Assembly: GCA_964502465.1 (NCBI GenBank)
Contig: CAZCWX010000038.1
Span: 1 to 17,020, forward strand
From: CAZCWX01 sp964502465
GTDB taxonomy: Bacteria > Desulfobacterota > Binatia > Bin18
Length of the DNA stretch: 17,020 nt
Direction of reading: 5' to 3'
Shown here: one piece after another, positions 1 through 9,784 of the stretch
How the letters are laid out: each line of letters opens with the position of its first letter
Position numbering within the stretch: the stretch's first letter is position 1
Program-made: the position numbers and the translations under genes
The notes under the pieces: generated by a model
Told to the model about the DNA's origin: nothing
What the model saw: the letters and a program-made list of their open reading frames with translations, nothing else
The model's database searches: none

Positions 1-1085
<1,085 letters not shown>

Positions 1086-1115
1086 GGGGATTCCTCCAAT
1101 CTTCCTGATGCCAGC

Positions 1116-1144
1116 GTAGGGGTGAAGCGCCGCCTCGCCCCTAC
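1116..1144. repeat. Palindrome between sulfatase and FGE genes
   Basis: The arms GTAGGGGTGAAGCG and CGCCTCGCCCCTAC are near-perfect inverted repeats (14 bp each, two mismatches) around a single base. The palindrome lies in the 72-base gap between the sulfatase stop and the FGE start. No T-run follows it on the minus strand, so it does not look like a classical terminator. It could stabilise the sulfatase mRNA end or lower FGE expression. It resembles dispersed GTAGGGGCGAGGC-type palindromes that I recall from other genomes. Confidence 0.75.
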
Positions 1145-1157
1145 AACACCAACGTTC

Positions 1158-3506
1158 TTACTTCTGTCTTAGGCAATTTTTCCCGAAGTTCTGCTCGATG
1201 ATCGCCCGGTCTGCATCGTTGGTGAGTCCATCGAAGTTGAGGTCGTACCAGCTTGACTGCCCACCGCTCAAGGCCCGGTAATACCTCCAATCGGCAAGGT
1301 CCTTCCCGTCTACCCTCTTATCGAGGTTACCGTCTCCGGGGCAAGGAATTTCGGAGTTGAGCACGATCTGTAACTCGGCCGAGAGAGCATCGAAGTTCTG
1401 CTGCTGCTCTGGGGTGAGTCCCTGAGTCAGCAGATTATTGGCCAACGGTCCGTCCGGCCGGTCGATCTTGGGGGGAACATTCTCATCAATTTCGTAGAAC
1501 TCGGTAACCGTGTCATCCTGGCCGGTGTCGCAATTTGGCTGCTGTAGCTGCACCAGCTTGAATTGATCGTTGCGGATAGCCAGCTGGGAATCGGGAAGAA
1601 GGTCGGCTGGGGGTTGCGGTGGCTCCAGCGCCAGCAGATATTGGTTGACTGCGCAACACGACGCCAGTCCTTGGGCTCCGGCAGCACCATTTGGGCCGTA
1701 CCACACCCCGCCTTCGGATTCACAGAGTTGCTGTTGCGGGAAAAGCTGGACGCAGGTATTCACCGCCGTGACGACACAAGGCGAGATCACGACACCCGTA
1801 GCCTTGATGTTGTTGGCGGTCTGGGTGAAGTTGCTCTGGCGAATGCTCCCCTGATTGGGGTTAGTCAAGTACGGCAGCATGGAGACCGAGTCGAGGACAT
1901 GAGACTTCGGGACGGCCCGACGTACATCCACGCCGGCAACCTCCCCGAACAACTGGAAGAGATCGGCGATGTTGACCATTGATGTCACTTCACGGTCCGG
2001 GGAGTTGACTAACGGCCCAGCCACAATCAAGGGTACCCACACCCCGGTTTGGTACGCCGTTGCCTTGGAGTGATTCGGATCGAAAGGGGCTTTCACGCCT
2101 GGGGCAAAGGTGCCGTTGTCGCCGATGATGATGACCATCGTGTTGGTCGTTTCCGGATGGTAGTCGAGTTCCCCATTCGGTTTGCGGGTCGCAAGTCCCA
2201 CTTCGACCATCACCCGGCCGAGCTCTTTATCCAGCGATTCGATCATCTGATTGCTCAGGACCCGGAGCTGGCCCTCGGCTGTGCAGTTGAAACCGTTGGT
2301 ATCGACCGAGGCCAGGGGAAGGAGCGCTGTGGGGGGCTGCTGATAGGGCGTATGGGCCGACGAGTAGCTCACAGTCGCCATCCACGGTCTATGCGGCCTG
2401 CGCTGTGTGATCCAGTTAATTGCCAGGTCGCTCTCGATAATCGAGCGGTAAATGCGCGCCCGTGGGTCTGTGAATGGGACCACCTCGACCGAGCCGTCCT
2501 TCTGGTTGATGACCAACTGCGACACATAGTAGGCGTTCTGGTTATTGAAATTCAGGCCGCTGGGTGGCGACGACTGGCAACTTTGGTTAGGGACAAAAAT
2601 GCCCCCCTGGTCTAAACAGGCCCGGCCGGGTGTGGATTGCTCGAGACTTCTGGAGAGTTCTATGCAGGGACGACTATCAGCAAAATAGCAGGCGCCCGTG
2701 TCCGCACCGTTTTGGGGGTCGTCTGTGGCATTCGGGACAAACCCGCAGCCATAAGGGCCGGGGTTGCAGATCCCGCCGCCCAGGCACTCGTTGCCGTTCG
2801 GACATGCCGTCCCGGGATTTGAGCCGCCCACGCAGACTGGCATACCTACCCCTACGCCGCCTGCCGTCATGTCGATTGGGAAAGGGGCCCCGTCCAGGTA
2901 TCCGGCGAAGAAATCCCAACCCAAGGCAGGCACCGCCGTGTAGCCATACGGATTGTTATCTGATTGGAGCGGGCCGCTGGTAAGGTGGAACTTACCAAAC
3001 AGGCCACTGGCGTAGCCTCTCCTCTTGAGCAGCTTCGGTGTGGTGATCTCATAGGGCGAGACCTGGGAGTTAGCGAGATCCAAACTGAGAATCGCGTTGA
3101 ACACGTTCGTGCGTAGCGGGTAGCGCCCCTCGAAGAACATGGCACGGCTGGGTGAGCACTCAGGCATCGCCCAGGCATTCCTGAACCGCACGCCAGCGCG
3201 GGCAATGGCATCGATGTTTGGGGTCCGTGGGGGTGTTTCCCCTCCGTAGCCGAAGATCTGCATCTGATCGATGCCAACATCGTCCATGATGAAAAATAAA
3301 ATATTCGGCCGCTGCCGTCGCCGGTTGAGGTCCGGATTTGGTCTGCCTGCTGCCTCACTCTCGACCTCTGGTCCCTGATCTTCAACCTCTTCCGTGGGAA
3401 AAGAGTTTGCAATCGAGGTTTCTACCCGTACGCTCATGAAGAAAGCGAGAGCGGTACCGAATGCCAATATAGCTCGACTGTGCGTCAATCGTGTTAATAT
3501 GCTCAT
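1158..3506 (-). CDS. Secreted type I sulfatase with Cys-rich insert and C-terminal dockerin
   Basis: This 782-residue alkaline-phosphatase-superfamily sulfatase hydrolyses sulfate esters. The visible catalytic set is D75/D76 (FFIMDDVG), the formylglycine cysteine C117 in CSPSR, GKFH (K172, H174), H385 (AHTP) and D463/N464 (GDNG). Residues 1-34 look like a signal peptide, and AAAGGGG precedes ATG 3506. Two things depart from an ordinary sulfatase. First, residues about 210-325 hold an insert with nine cysteines (225 to 310), including a C-x9-C-x5-C-x5-C Gly/Asn-rich stretch; a second Cys-containing insert (CVVT...CCAV) lies in the C-terminal half. Second, residues 722-778 are a type I dockerin-like module with two calcium-loop repeats (GDGNLDKRVDGKDL at 724, DLNFDGLTNDAD at 755). 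The dockerin suggests docking to a cohesin-bearing surface or secreted protein, none of which is in this window. The natural substrate (sulfated polysaccharide or aryl sulfate) cannot be told from sequence. It is likely cotranscribed with the downstream FGE. Confidence 0.94.
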   Translation of the reverse strand: MSILTRLTHSRAILAFGTALAFFMSVRVETSIANSFPTEEVEDQGPEVESEAAGRPNPDLNRRRQRPNILFFIMDDVGIDQMQIFGYGGETPPRTPNIDAIARAGVRFRNAWAMPECSPSRAMFFEGRYPLRTNVFNAILSLDLANSQVSPYEITTPKLLKRRGYASGLFGKFHLTSGPLQSDNNPYGYTAVPALGWDFFAGYLDGAPFPIDMTAGGVGVGMPVCVGGSNPGTACPNGNECLGGGICNPGPYGCGFVPNATDDPQNGADTGACYFADSRPCIELSRSLEQSTPGRACLDQGGIFVPNQSCQSSPPSGLNFNNQNAYYVSQLVINQKDGSVEVVPFTDPRARIYRSIIESDLAINWITQRRPHRPWMATVSYSSAHTPYQQPPTALLPLASVDTNGFNCTAEGQLRVLSNQMIESLDKELGRVMVEVGLATRKPNGELDYHPETTNTMVIIIGDNGTFAPGVKAPFDPNHSKATAYQTGVWVPLIVAGPLVNSPDREVTSMVNIADLFQLFGEVAGVDVRRAVPKSHVLDSVSMLPYLTNPNQGSIRQSNFTQTANNIKATGVVISPCVVTAVNTCVQLFPQQQLCESEGGVWYGPNGAAGAQGLASCCAVNQYLLALEPPQPPADLLPDSQLAIRNDQFKLVQLQQPNCDTGQDDTVTEFYEIDENVPPKIDRPDGPLANNLLTQGLTPEQQQNFDALSAELQIVLNSEIPCPGDGNLDKRVDGKDLADWRYYRALSGGQSSWYDLNFDGLTNDADRAIIEQNFGKNCLRQK

Positions 3507-3625
3507 ACTTTATTCCCCTTTCTGTCGTTGTTGTGTGTTGCAGCAGGTCGGACTGCCTTTGTGTTGTGTGTGTATAGCTCACCCCTCCTTCGGTCTGTGT
3601 AGACAGCGCCGCATAGCCCTGGCCA

Positions 3626-3790
3626 GGATCCTGCGGCAGCACGAGTCTTGCCGATGCCAGGCTCGCCCGTCAGCAACAGCACGCGCCCTCGGCCAGCAAA
3701 CACCTCGTCTCAGCCTGTCAGCAGCACAGCCATCTCTCGCTTTCGCCCTACGAAAACATTCTCTGCGTGATGAGAGGGGCGGCCTCTTCT
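3626..3790 (-). pseudogene. Remnant of an AAA-ATPase domain (LuxR/adenylate-cyclase-type 'FVGRE ... GEPGIGKT' module)
   Basis: In one minus-strand frame the sequence reads NVFVGRKREMAVLLTG, a TGA stop (3712-3710), then DEVFAGRGRVLLLTGEPGIGKT and RAAAGS. This is the start of the AAA_16-type ATPase domain found in large LuxR regulators and adenylate/guanylate cyclases. FVGREREM normally opens the domain, and the Walker A motif GEPGIGKT follows about 25 residues later. After RAAAGS the similarity ends abruptly, and no later ATPase motif is visible before the sulfatase start at 3506. With the in-frame stop and about 45 recognisable residues, this is a dead fragment. It lies in the 429-base gap between tamB and the sulfatase gene. 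The rest of that gap (3507-3625 and 3791-3935) shows no gene to me, only a CA-rich stretch near 3530-3580 on the minus strand. Confidence 0.75.
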
Positions 3791-3935
3791 CGCACTCTTC
3801 ATCGACTGTGCTCTCTCGCTCTTCATGAATCTGAGGCCCTGGTTCTGCAAGAGAAGTGGCAAAACACCCTACTTCCTCGCTATATATTTTCCCGCAGGTT
3901 GTCTGAGACGGTGACCCTTTGGCTGGCTTTGAGGA

Positions 3936-6900
3936 CTAATATTGCTTATGCCAGATGACGCCAGCAGTGTTATTGCCATCGGCGCCTGTCGAAGTCGTCA
4001 CTTTCCATTGTCGGTTCAGATGGTATTCCACCGAGACCTCGCGTCCAGCCTTTCCACTCATATCCTGAGACGTAGAGACATAGGTGTTGGGGCCGATGTA
4101 TCCACCAATGCCGACCCGCCCACTGCTGAGATCCATCTCTTGAATACTGAGCCCTAACTCTTCTAATCCCAGTGCCTGTGAGACTGACTCACCAATTCTG
4201 GTGGCAGCATAACCCGTCGTGATTGAGAGAGCCTGGTTTTGCAAATCTGCCTGTTCTCCTTCCCCAAGGGCACTGGTTGGTTTGCCAAACAGGAGGAGAG
4301 AAAGAATGTCTGCCTGGTCTAATTCGGGTTCACTGCGCAAGGTCAATGAGGGAGTCTTTGCCGTTCCTCCCACAATGGTTTCTACTTCATATTCAGGGAA
4401 GCGATACTCTGCCACGATATCCAGTCTCGGATTGATCTCCTGTTCCCCCGCAAACACCACCTGCCCGCGACTCAAGGTAAACTTGCGTCCCTGAAATCCA
4501 ACCCAGCCACGCACGGTCTCAATCGTACCAACGAGCACCGGCCCTTCCCCTGCCTCTTTCTGGACCCGCACCTCTCCGGCAAGTTCGATATTGGCGTTCT
4601 GATGTTTGACCCAGATATTGCGCGGTAAGACTACTGTCAGGTCGAGCGTCAGATCTTGTGCTCCTCCTCCTGCAGGAACCTGAGTCGGAGTTTCACTTGC
4701 CGCAGGCACAGACGTCGCCTCACTCTGCGCTTGTCGGATAATAATGGTTTCGTCGCGTTTCACCACCGAGTCATCCAAGACCGCAATCTCGGGTTGCAAC
4801 GTCGCTCTGGGCACCTCTATCCGGCCAGTGACGGCCAGAGCCGTAAGCGGGCCTGCACAACTCACCTGACCGTCAATGTCTACTTTGTACTGCTGAGTAT
4901 AGATCGCCGGCCATTTGTTCGCCGAGAGGGATAATAGCAGATTGGTGGGGGTATAGTCCTGTAAAGCAATGGTCCCGCTCCCGTGCAATCGCCCATCCCT
5001 GGCTTGAGCGGTGAGTTGCTCGATCCGCACCTGCTCCTGGTCTAGGTGCACCTCTACTCCAATAGCGGCAATTTTCACGCCGAGAGGTTTCACGTCGGCT
5101 TGCCCGTCGCGCAGTTGCACCGTGCCACGCGCCCGTGGGCGCGAAACCGGACCGTCCACAGCAACATCCAGACTCAGCTCTCCGGCCACATCCTGAACAG
5201 ACTCACCGCTCAAGGCATTCAGAAAGGCAAGGCTCAATCCCGATGAACGCACCCGCGCGTCGATATCCCCGAGCACCTGCGCATTCCATCCTCCAGCCCA
5301 GCTCACGGCAAGCGGGAGATCCCCCGTGGCGTTGAGGGCGTGGGTCGCATCCTGTTGGAAGGTCAGCTGCAGTCCGGCCTGCTTCTCCTTGTACGTTACA
5401 GCGGTCGACAACCGTTCGTACTCCTGTCCGGCAATCCGCAGATTGTCGAGCTCAGCAGAGCCCACGACGCTCGGGGCGGCAGCTGTACCAGTCAGGTGTA
5501 CCTGTACCGAAAGGATTCCCTCTACTGCCGGTGTTTGCGGCAGCAGGGGGCGCAGCGTGGTCAGGGCAAATTGATCGATCTGCAGGCGCAAATCCTGCTT
5601 CTCGGCTAACGACACACTGCCATCCAATACAATCTGCTGATCACGGCTGGCAATAAGCAGTTTTTCGACCGTCACAGTGTTTTGCGCGTACCCAATCTGT
5701 GCGGGTTGGGCAAGCTGCCAGGTCCCTTCTGGCAACTCCAGCGACATCTCGCTCAGACGCACCGCAATGTGCTCCGGACGATACGAAGCCTCAGCGTGCA
5801 GCCGATGCGTCCGGGCAACCTCGTCCTGCACTTGCACCGCGACCTGCGCGATGACATCAGTCGCTGGAGCTTGCACCTGCGGAAGCGTGACGCGCGCTTC
5901 TGCGGTCTGCAAAGCAATGCCTGCCCGTATCCCTGTGAACGTCGTCGTCACCGTTCCGTGCGGCGGAGTCTGACCGACGCCACTTAGATCGAACGCGATC
6001 GTCCCGCTCTGGATCGCGTTTTCTCCTACGCGCAGCGCGGTCGCCTGCAGCGCTCCCTGTACCTGTAAATCCGTGACGTTCCCTTGCGCTTTCCCGGTCA
6101 GGTTCAACGCACCTGATCCCTGCTGCCCGGCAAGCGATAACCAGGGAGAGAGATTATCAACTCGCAAAGAGTATGCGAGTTGCCCCTGTTCTTGCGGGCT
6201 TGTGCCGATTTCCCCTTGCACGGTGAGGGTGGCATCTTTGGCAGAGAGAGAGACATCAGCGATCTGGATGCGCCCGTCAGCAATGCGCGCAACAACCCGA
6301 CCGCTCTTCGCCTCCACCGGTCCTATAGTAGAAGGCAGCAGGTGGATCTCTGTCTGTGCCACCATCGTTTGCAACTCGGTCCCTGTGCCTGCGACTGTTC
6401 CGGTGAGATTGAGATCGCTGGCAAACGACTCTTGCCCCTGGGCGACTTTCTTGACGTCGAGGTGCTCCACGGACAACGCCAATTTGTAGTTGGGTTCTTC
6501 TGTGAGAGTGGCCTCGCCTTGCCAGGCTGCGTGTCCAAGATCACCGCTGAGCTTGCCACTCACCTTTCCCTGTGCCTGTGCCAGATGCCCGTTCACCTCG
6601 ACACTGCCAATCTGCCAGCTTCCGACCCGCAGTGCCTGGACCTGGAGGTTCGCCTCCCCAGTAAGATCCGGGATTGACGCTCCGACTCCCTGAGCCTGTA
6701 CGGTTCCCTCGATGATTCCAGCAAGATCTTGCCCACGGATTAGCTTCTGCATGTCGAAGCGCGAGACTTTCACTGTTCCTGCATACTGCGGTACCTCGTG
6801 GCTTAGATTCGCTTGCCACTCGGCAGCGACTTGGGCATCTGCTACAGCAAGGCCGAGAGTCCCCCGCAGGTCCGCCAGGGAACCAGTGATCTGGACTCTG

Positions 6901-7751
6901 CCGGAGAGGTCTTTCGTCAGTGGCCAGTCCGGAACGATGTGTATGAGATCGGCAGTCGCCACTTTCTCGATAATGAGTTCGGCTTGTGTTTCGAGCGTGT
7001 TCAGATCGGTGATCTCCCCGGTCAGTGTGAGGTGAGAATCTTGTGAATTCAACGTCAAGCGCTCGATGGTGACCGCAGCCACAGCGCCCCGGGCTTGGTA
7101 CACCAAAGTTGTTGCCACCTGGAACGGCGGCATCCCTTCGACAAGAATGCGAGAAGCGAGGTGGCGCACCTGGGCAGTCAGGTCAGCAGGCAACATTTCT
7201 ACATGGGCATCTACGTGTAAATCCTCGATACGATACGTCTGTGCTCCTTCACCCGCAGGGGTGATCTCAATCTGCGCTCCTTGTAATGCCACCATATCCA
7301 CCAGGACACTCAGGCTGCTCTCTTCTGCAGCCGGGTCCTCGGGTTCCTCTGTGTCTGAGGCAAAGGCCTCAATCACATTCCAGTTGCCTTTTGCATCTTG
7401 CTTCAGTCGAACGACCGGCTCAACGACTTCAAGACGACGCACGTGCACGACCCCCTGCAGTAGTGATGCTAACGCATAGCTCGCCGTGAGCTTCGGGACT
7501 CGGAGCATTTCGCTGTCCTGATAGCGGAAAACAACATCATGAAGGATGACATTTCCCCAGATCGATCCTTCGATGCGTCCAAGGCTGACCTCGGCGCGGG
7601 AAGAGGCGTGCAGCGCACTGACCAGTTGATCGCGGAGGAGCACGCGGAACCGTTCTGTTTGAATAAAGAGGCCAACTCCCACGAGGACAATGAGAAGAAG
7701 CCCTATCAATGCGAGCGCTGTCCAGCCGAGATACGAGAGTACTTTTTTCAT
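3936..7751 (-). CDS. tamB: Translocation and assembly module inner-membrane protein TamB
   Basis: TamB is an AsmA-like beta-taco protein that spans the periplasm from the inner membrane to TamA. It takes part in assembling some outer-membrane proteins and in moving phospholipid between membranes. The product is 1271 residues from ATG 7751. The frame stays open to 7850, but MKKVLSYLGW is the natural N-terminus, followed by one membrane segment (about residues 8-28). The body is a long run of amphipathic beta repeats (repeated forms such as 'LxLTGxxxG', 'VQGEIG', 'GSVSLAEKQDLRLQ'). The last 300 residues form the conserved TamB/DUF490 domain: GFQGRKFTLSRGQVVF, DILSLLLFGKP, VGIGGYIGPNTYVS and an aromatic C-terminal tail ending in HKQY. 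It starts 4 bases after the tamA stop, so the two are almost certainly cotranscribed and probably translationally coupled; the ribosome site lies inside the end of tamA. Confidence 0.95.
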   Translation of the reverse strand: MKKVLSYLGWTALALIGLLLIVLVGVGLFIQTERFRVLLRDQLVSALHASSRAEVSLGRIEGSIWGNVILHDVVFRYQDSEMLRVPKLTASYALASLLQGVVHVRRLEVVEPVVRLKQDAKGNWNVIEAFASDTEEPEDPAAEESSLSVLVDMVALQGAQIEITPAGEGAQTYRIEDLHVDAHVEMLPADLTAQVRHLASRILVEGMPPFQVATTLVYQARGAVAAVTIERLTLNSQDSHLTLTGEITDLNTLETQAELIIEKVATADLIHIVPDWPLTKDLSGRVQITGSLADLRGTLGLAVADAQVAAEWQANLSHEVPQYAGTVKVSRFDMQKLIRGQDLAGIIEGTVQAQGVGASIPDLTGEANLQVQALRVGSWQIGSVEVNGHLAQAQGKVSGKLSGDLGHAAWQGEATLTEEPNYKLALSVEHLDVKKVAQGQESFASDLNLTGTVAGTGTELQTMVAQTEIHLLPSTIGPVEAKSGRVVARIADGRIQIADVSLSAKDATLTVQGEIGTSPQEQGQLAYSLRVDNLSPWLSLAGQQGSGALNLTGKAQGNVTDLQVQGALQATALRVGENAIQSGTIAFDLSGVGQTPPHGTVTTTFTGIRAGIALQTAEARVTLPQVQAPATDVIAQVAVQVQDEVARTHRLHAEASYRPEHIAVRLSEMSLELPEGTWQLAQPAQIGYAQNTVTVEKLLIASRDQQIVLDGSVSLAEKQDLRLQIDQFALTTLRPLLPQTPAVEGILSVQVHLTGTAAAPSVVGSAELDNLRIAGQEYERLSTAVTYKEKQAGLQLTFQQDATHALNATGDLPLAVSWAGGWNAQVLGDIDARVRSSGLSLAFLNALSGESVQDVAGELSLDVAVDGPVSRPRARGTVQLRDGQADVKPLGVKIAAIGVEVHLDQEQVRIEQLTAQARDGRLHGSGTIALQDYTPTNLLLSLSANKWPAIYTQQYKVDIDGQVSCAGPLTALAVTGRIEVPRATLQPEIAVLDDSVVKRDETIIIRQAQSEATSVPAASETPTQVPAGGGAQDLTLDLTVVLPRNIWVKHQNANIELAGEVRVQKEAGEGPVLVGTIETVRGWVGFQGRKFTLSRGQVVFAGEQEINPRLDIVAEYRFPEYEVETIVGGTAKTPSLTLRSEPELDQADILSLLLFGKPTSALGEGEQADLQNQALSITTGYAATRIGESVSQALGLEELGLSIQEMDLSSGRVGIGGYIGPNTYVSTSQDMSGKAGREVSVEYHLNRQWKVTTSTGADGNNTAGVIWHKQY

Positions 7752-7755
7752 ATGC

Positions 7756-9645
7756 TTAAAAAAATTGCCCAATGCTGAAGTGGATCTGCCAGGTCTGATC
7801 CTTCCGCGGTGGATCAAAAGGGAAGGCAAGATCAAACCGCAGCGGCCCAATCGGTGTGGTATAACTCACTCCTACACCCGCCGCAAATTTGAGATCATCC
7901 ACCGGCAGGTCAAAAGCGTCAAGAGACACCTGACCAAAATCAAGAAACAACGCACCCCCCAGCGCCTGCCAGATTGGCCGCCGGAGTTCTACCGATCCCT
8001 CGATGAGACTCAATCCGCCCAGGGGGTCATCCGAGGCACTGAGTGGCCCCAAGCGCCTGCGACCATAACCGCGCACACTTTTTTCTCCACCAGCATAAAA
8101 ACGTTCAAAGAGCGGGATATTGGTTTGTGATCCAAAGGTATCAGCAAGGCCGATTTTCAACCGTCCAGCAAGAACGGTCTGCCACCCTAACAGGTGATAT
8201 TTTTTCCCTTCGGCTGTGAGTTTGTAAAAGCGGAAGTCTCCACCCCAAAGTTCCCCAGCTTGATCCGCAGTCACGGTCACCACTTCTCCCTCTTGAGGAT
8301 CAAAAGGGTCTTCTGCCGTATCCCAGACCACCCCTAATGAAGGACCAGAGAGAATACCATCCCGTTTGACCCCACCTAACGCGCGGATCGTCGAGGAATC
8401 TATCTTGTTGAGCTTGGCGAACTCGAAGCGATAGCCGAGAAATCCTGACAGCGTGTCGGAAAAGCGATGCTCCAAGCGCGGTAACAGGCGCGTCGCGTTG
8501 AGCAAATAAGTCTCCTCATCGTCCTGATCCTGGCGCACACTCACCACGGCACGAGTCCGAGGCGTGAGAAAATGGGGCTGCACGAATGTCGCTCCCACGG
8601 TACGGGTAATAGAGGACAGCTTCAGCAGAAAGGATAATTGCCTACCTCCGCCAAGCCAGTTGCGATGTGTCCATTCCACCTGCCCGCCAAATTCGTCCTC
8701 GGTCCCATACTTCAGACCAATCTTTAGATCGCGGTGGGGTTTTTCCTCAACACGAGCGCGCATGGGAACAATCTGGGGAGTGCCTTCGGTGTGGGCTGGC
8801 AGTAATTGGACAGAGCGAAAGAGCCCTAAATCTAAAATCTTGTCCCGCGAGACCTCGACCTGCTGTAAAGAGAACAGCTCACCAGGCTCATAGGTGAGCT
8901 CTCGCAGCACCAGACGCGGCTCAATCTCCTCAGCTCCCTCCACCCGGGTTTCCCCGAACACCGCTCGGGGTCCGGGTTCCACCGTATATTGCACAGAGAC
9001 TTGTTGCTGATCGAGATCGACTTCTGCTCTCCTGGTTGTCTGCACATGAGCATGACCCTGATCCAAAAAAACGCTCCGCAACACCTGCTCACCTTGTTGG
9101 TATGCTTCTTCGGTAAAAATTTGTCCTGGGTGCAAGGGCAACCGTTCGGACAGGATTGAGCCGGTTGGGCGTGTGGTATCGGGTTGCTCCGTTGCCTCTG
9201 GTGATGGTGGAGGAGGGTCCGACACCTCGACCGCAACCTCAGCCACGACCACAGGCGCTCCTTCTTCTACGTGGATCTCGACACTGACAAGAGCGTCCTG
9301 TTCATCGACCTGCAGATCGGAGGTCACGCGACTCTGATAATACCCGCGCGCTTCATAGAAGCGCTGGAGACGTTCAAGGTCAGTGGTAAAAGTCACCGGA
9401 TCGAAGGCGGGTCGCTCCCGCCACGGCACATACCAGGAGCGTTCCTTCGTCAGCAGTGTCGCCAGTAATTCCTCTTCAGAAAAAGCGTGGTTTCCCGCAA
9501 TCACAATGTCTTTGACTTGCCACTGACGTTCGGTGTCGAGATCTTCGAGCGCAACGGCCCACACAATTGCGCTATACTGAAGCCAGCACGCCACAACAAA
9601 AAAGCAGACTCGCGCCATTGCCACAGTCTTCCTCAACCATTGCAT
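7756..9645 (-). CDS. tamA: Outer-membrane Omp85-family protein TamA
   Basis: TamA is a BamA-like 16-strand outer-membrane barrel with periplasmic POTRA domains, partner of TamB. The 629-residue protein starts at ATG 9645 (AAGAG six bases upstream; an in-frame TTG at 9651 is less likely). A signal peptide covers about residues 1-31. POTRA 1 spans about 43-137 (VKDIVIAGNHAFSEEEL). POTRA 2 is interrupted after its first strand by a Pro/Thr-rich insert (about 142-165) and resumes at LPLHPGQIF. POTRA 3 spans about 225-300. The barrel begins near 305 (DLKIGLKYGTEDEFGG, NWLGGGRQLSF). The Omp85 loop-6 signature GGEKSVRGYG is near 519-528. The protein ends in the C-terminal strand WQIHFSIGQFF, finishing in aromatic Phe as outer-membrane barrels do. 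It is immediately followed by tamB, and that pairing distinguishes it from BamA. Confidence 0.94.
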   Translation of the reverse strand: MQWLRKTVAMARVCFFVVACWLQYSAIVWAVALEDLDTERQWQVKDIVIAGNHAFSEEELLATLLTKERSWYVPWRERPAFDPVTFTTDLERLQRFYEARGYYQSRVTSDLQVDEQDALVSVEIHVEEGAPVVVAEVAVEVSDPPPPSPEATEQPDTTRPTGSILSERLPLHPGQIFTEEAYQQGEQVLRSVFLDQGHAHVQTTRRAEVDLDQQQVSVQYTVEPGPRAVFGETRVEGAEEIEPRLVLRELTYEPGELFSLQQVEVSRDKILDLGLFRSVQLLPAHTEGTPQIVPMRARVEEKPHRDLKIGLKYGTEDEFGGQVEWTHRNWLGGGRQLSFLLKLSSITRTVGATFVQPHFLTPRTRAVVSVRQDQDDEETYLLNATRLLPRLEHRFSDTLSGFLGYRFEFAKLNKIDSSTIRALGGVKRDGILSGPSLGVVWDTAEDPFDPQEGEVVTVTADQAGELWGGDFRFYKLTAEGKKYHLLGWQTVLAGRLKIGLADTFGSQTNIPLFERFYAGGEKSVRGYGRRRLGPLSASDDPLGGLSLIEGSVELRRPIWQALGGALFLDFGQVSLDAFDLPVDDLKFAAGVGVSYTTPIGPLRFDLAFPFDPPRKDQTWQIHFSIGQFF

Positions 9646-9784
9646 AATCAACTCTTTTGTACACCATCCGTGTCCTGTCTCAGATCGTCAAGGACCCACT
9701 TTCATACGGTACTGCTCTTGGTGAGGTTGACAATTTTTCCGTGTCTGCCATCCAGGTGTATCTATAGGTGATTGGCTGTAGCCT

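Noticed and set aside
1570..2983. Long plus-strand open frames opposite the sulfatase gene
   Set aside because: They are antisense shadows of a GC-rich gene with complete catalytic motifs; their translations show no domain or credible ribosome site.
3503..3703. A complete small Walker A protein
   Set aside because: It is too short for any ATPase, starts at an unsupported GTG directly after an in-frame stop, and continues an upstream ATPase-domain likeness; it is a remnant.
7752..7850. 33-residue N-terminal extension of TamB
   Set aside because: It overlaps the tamA coding end in another frame, and the membrane anchor begins naturally at MKKVLSYLGW (ATG 7751).
9727..9766. TTGACA followed by TATCTATA ahead of the HAD gene as a promoter
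   Set aside because: The spacing is 26 bases, too long for a sigma70 promoter, and no better pair was found.
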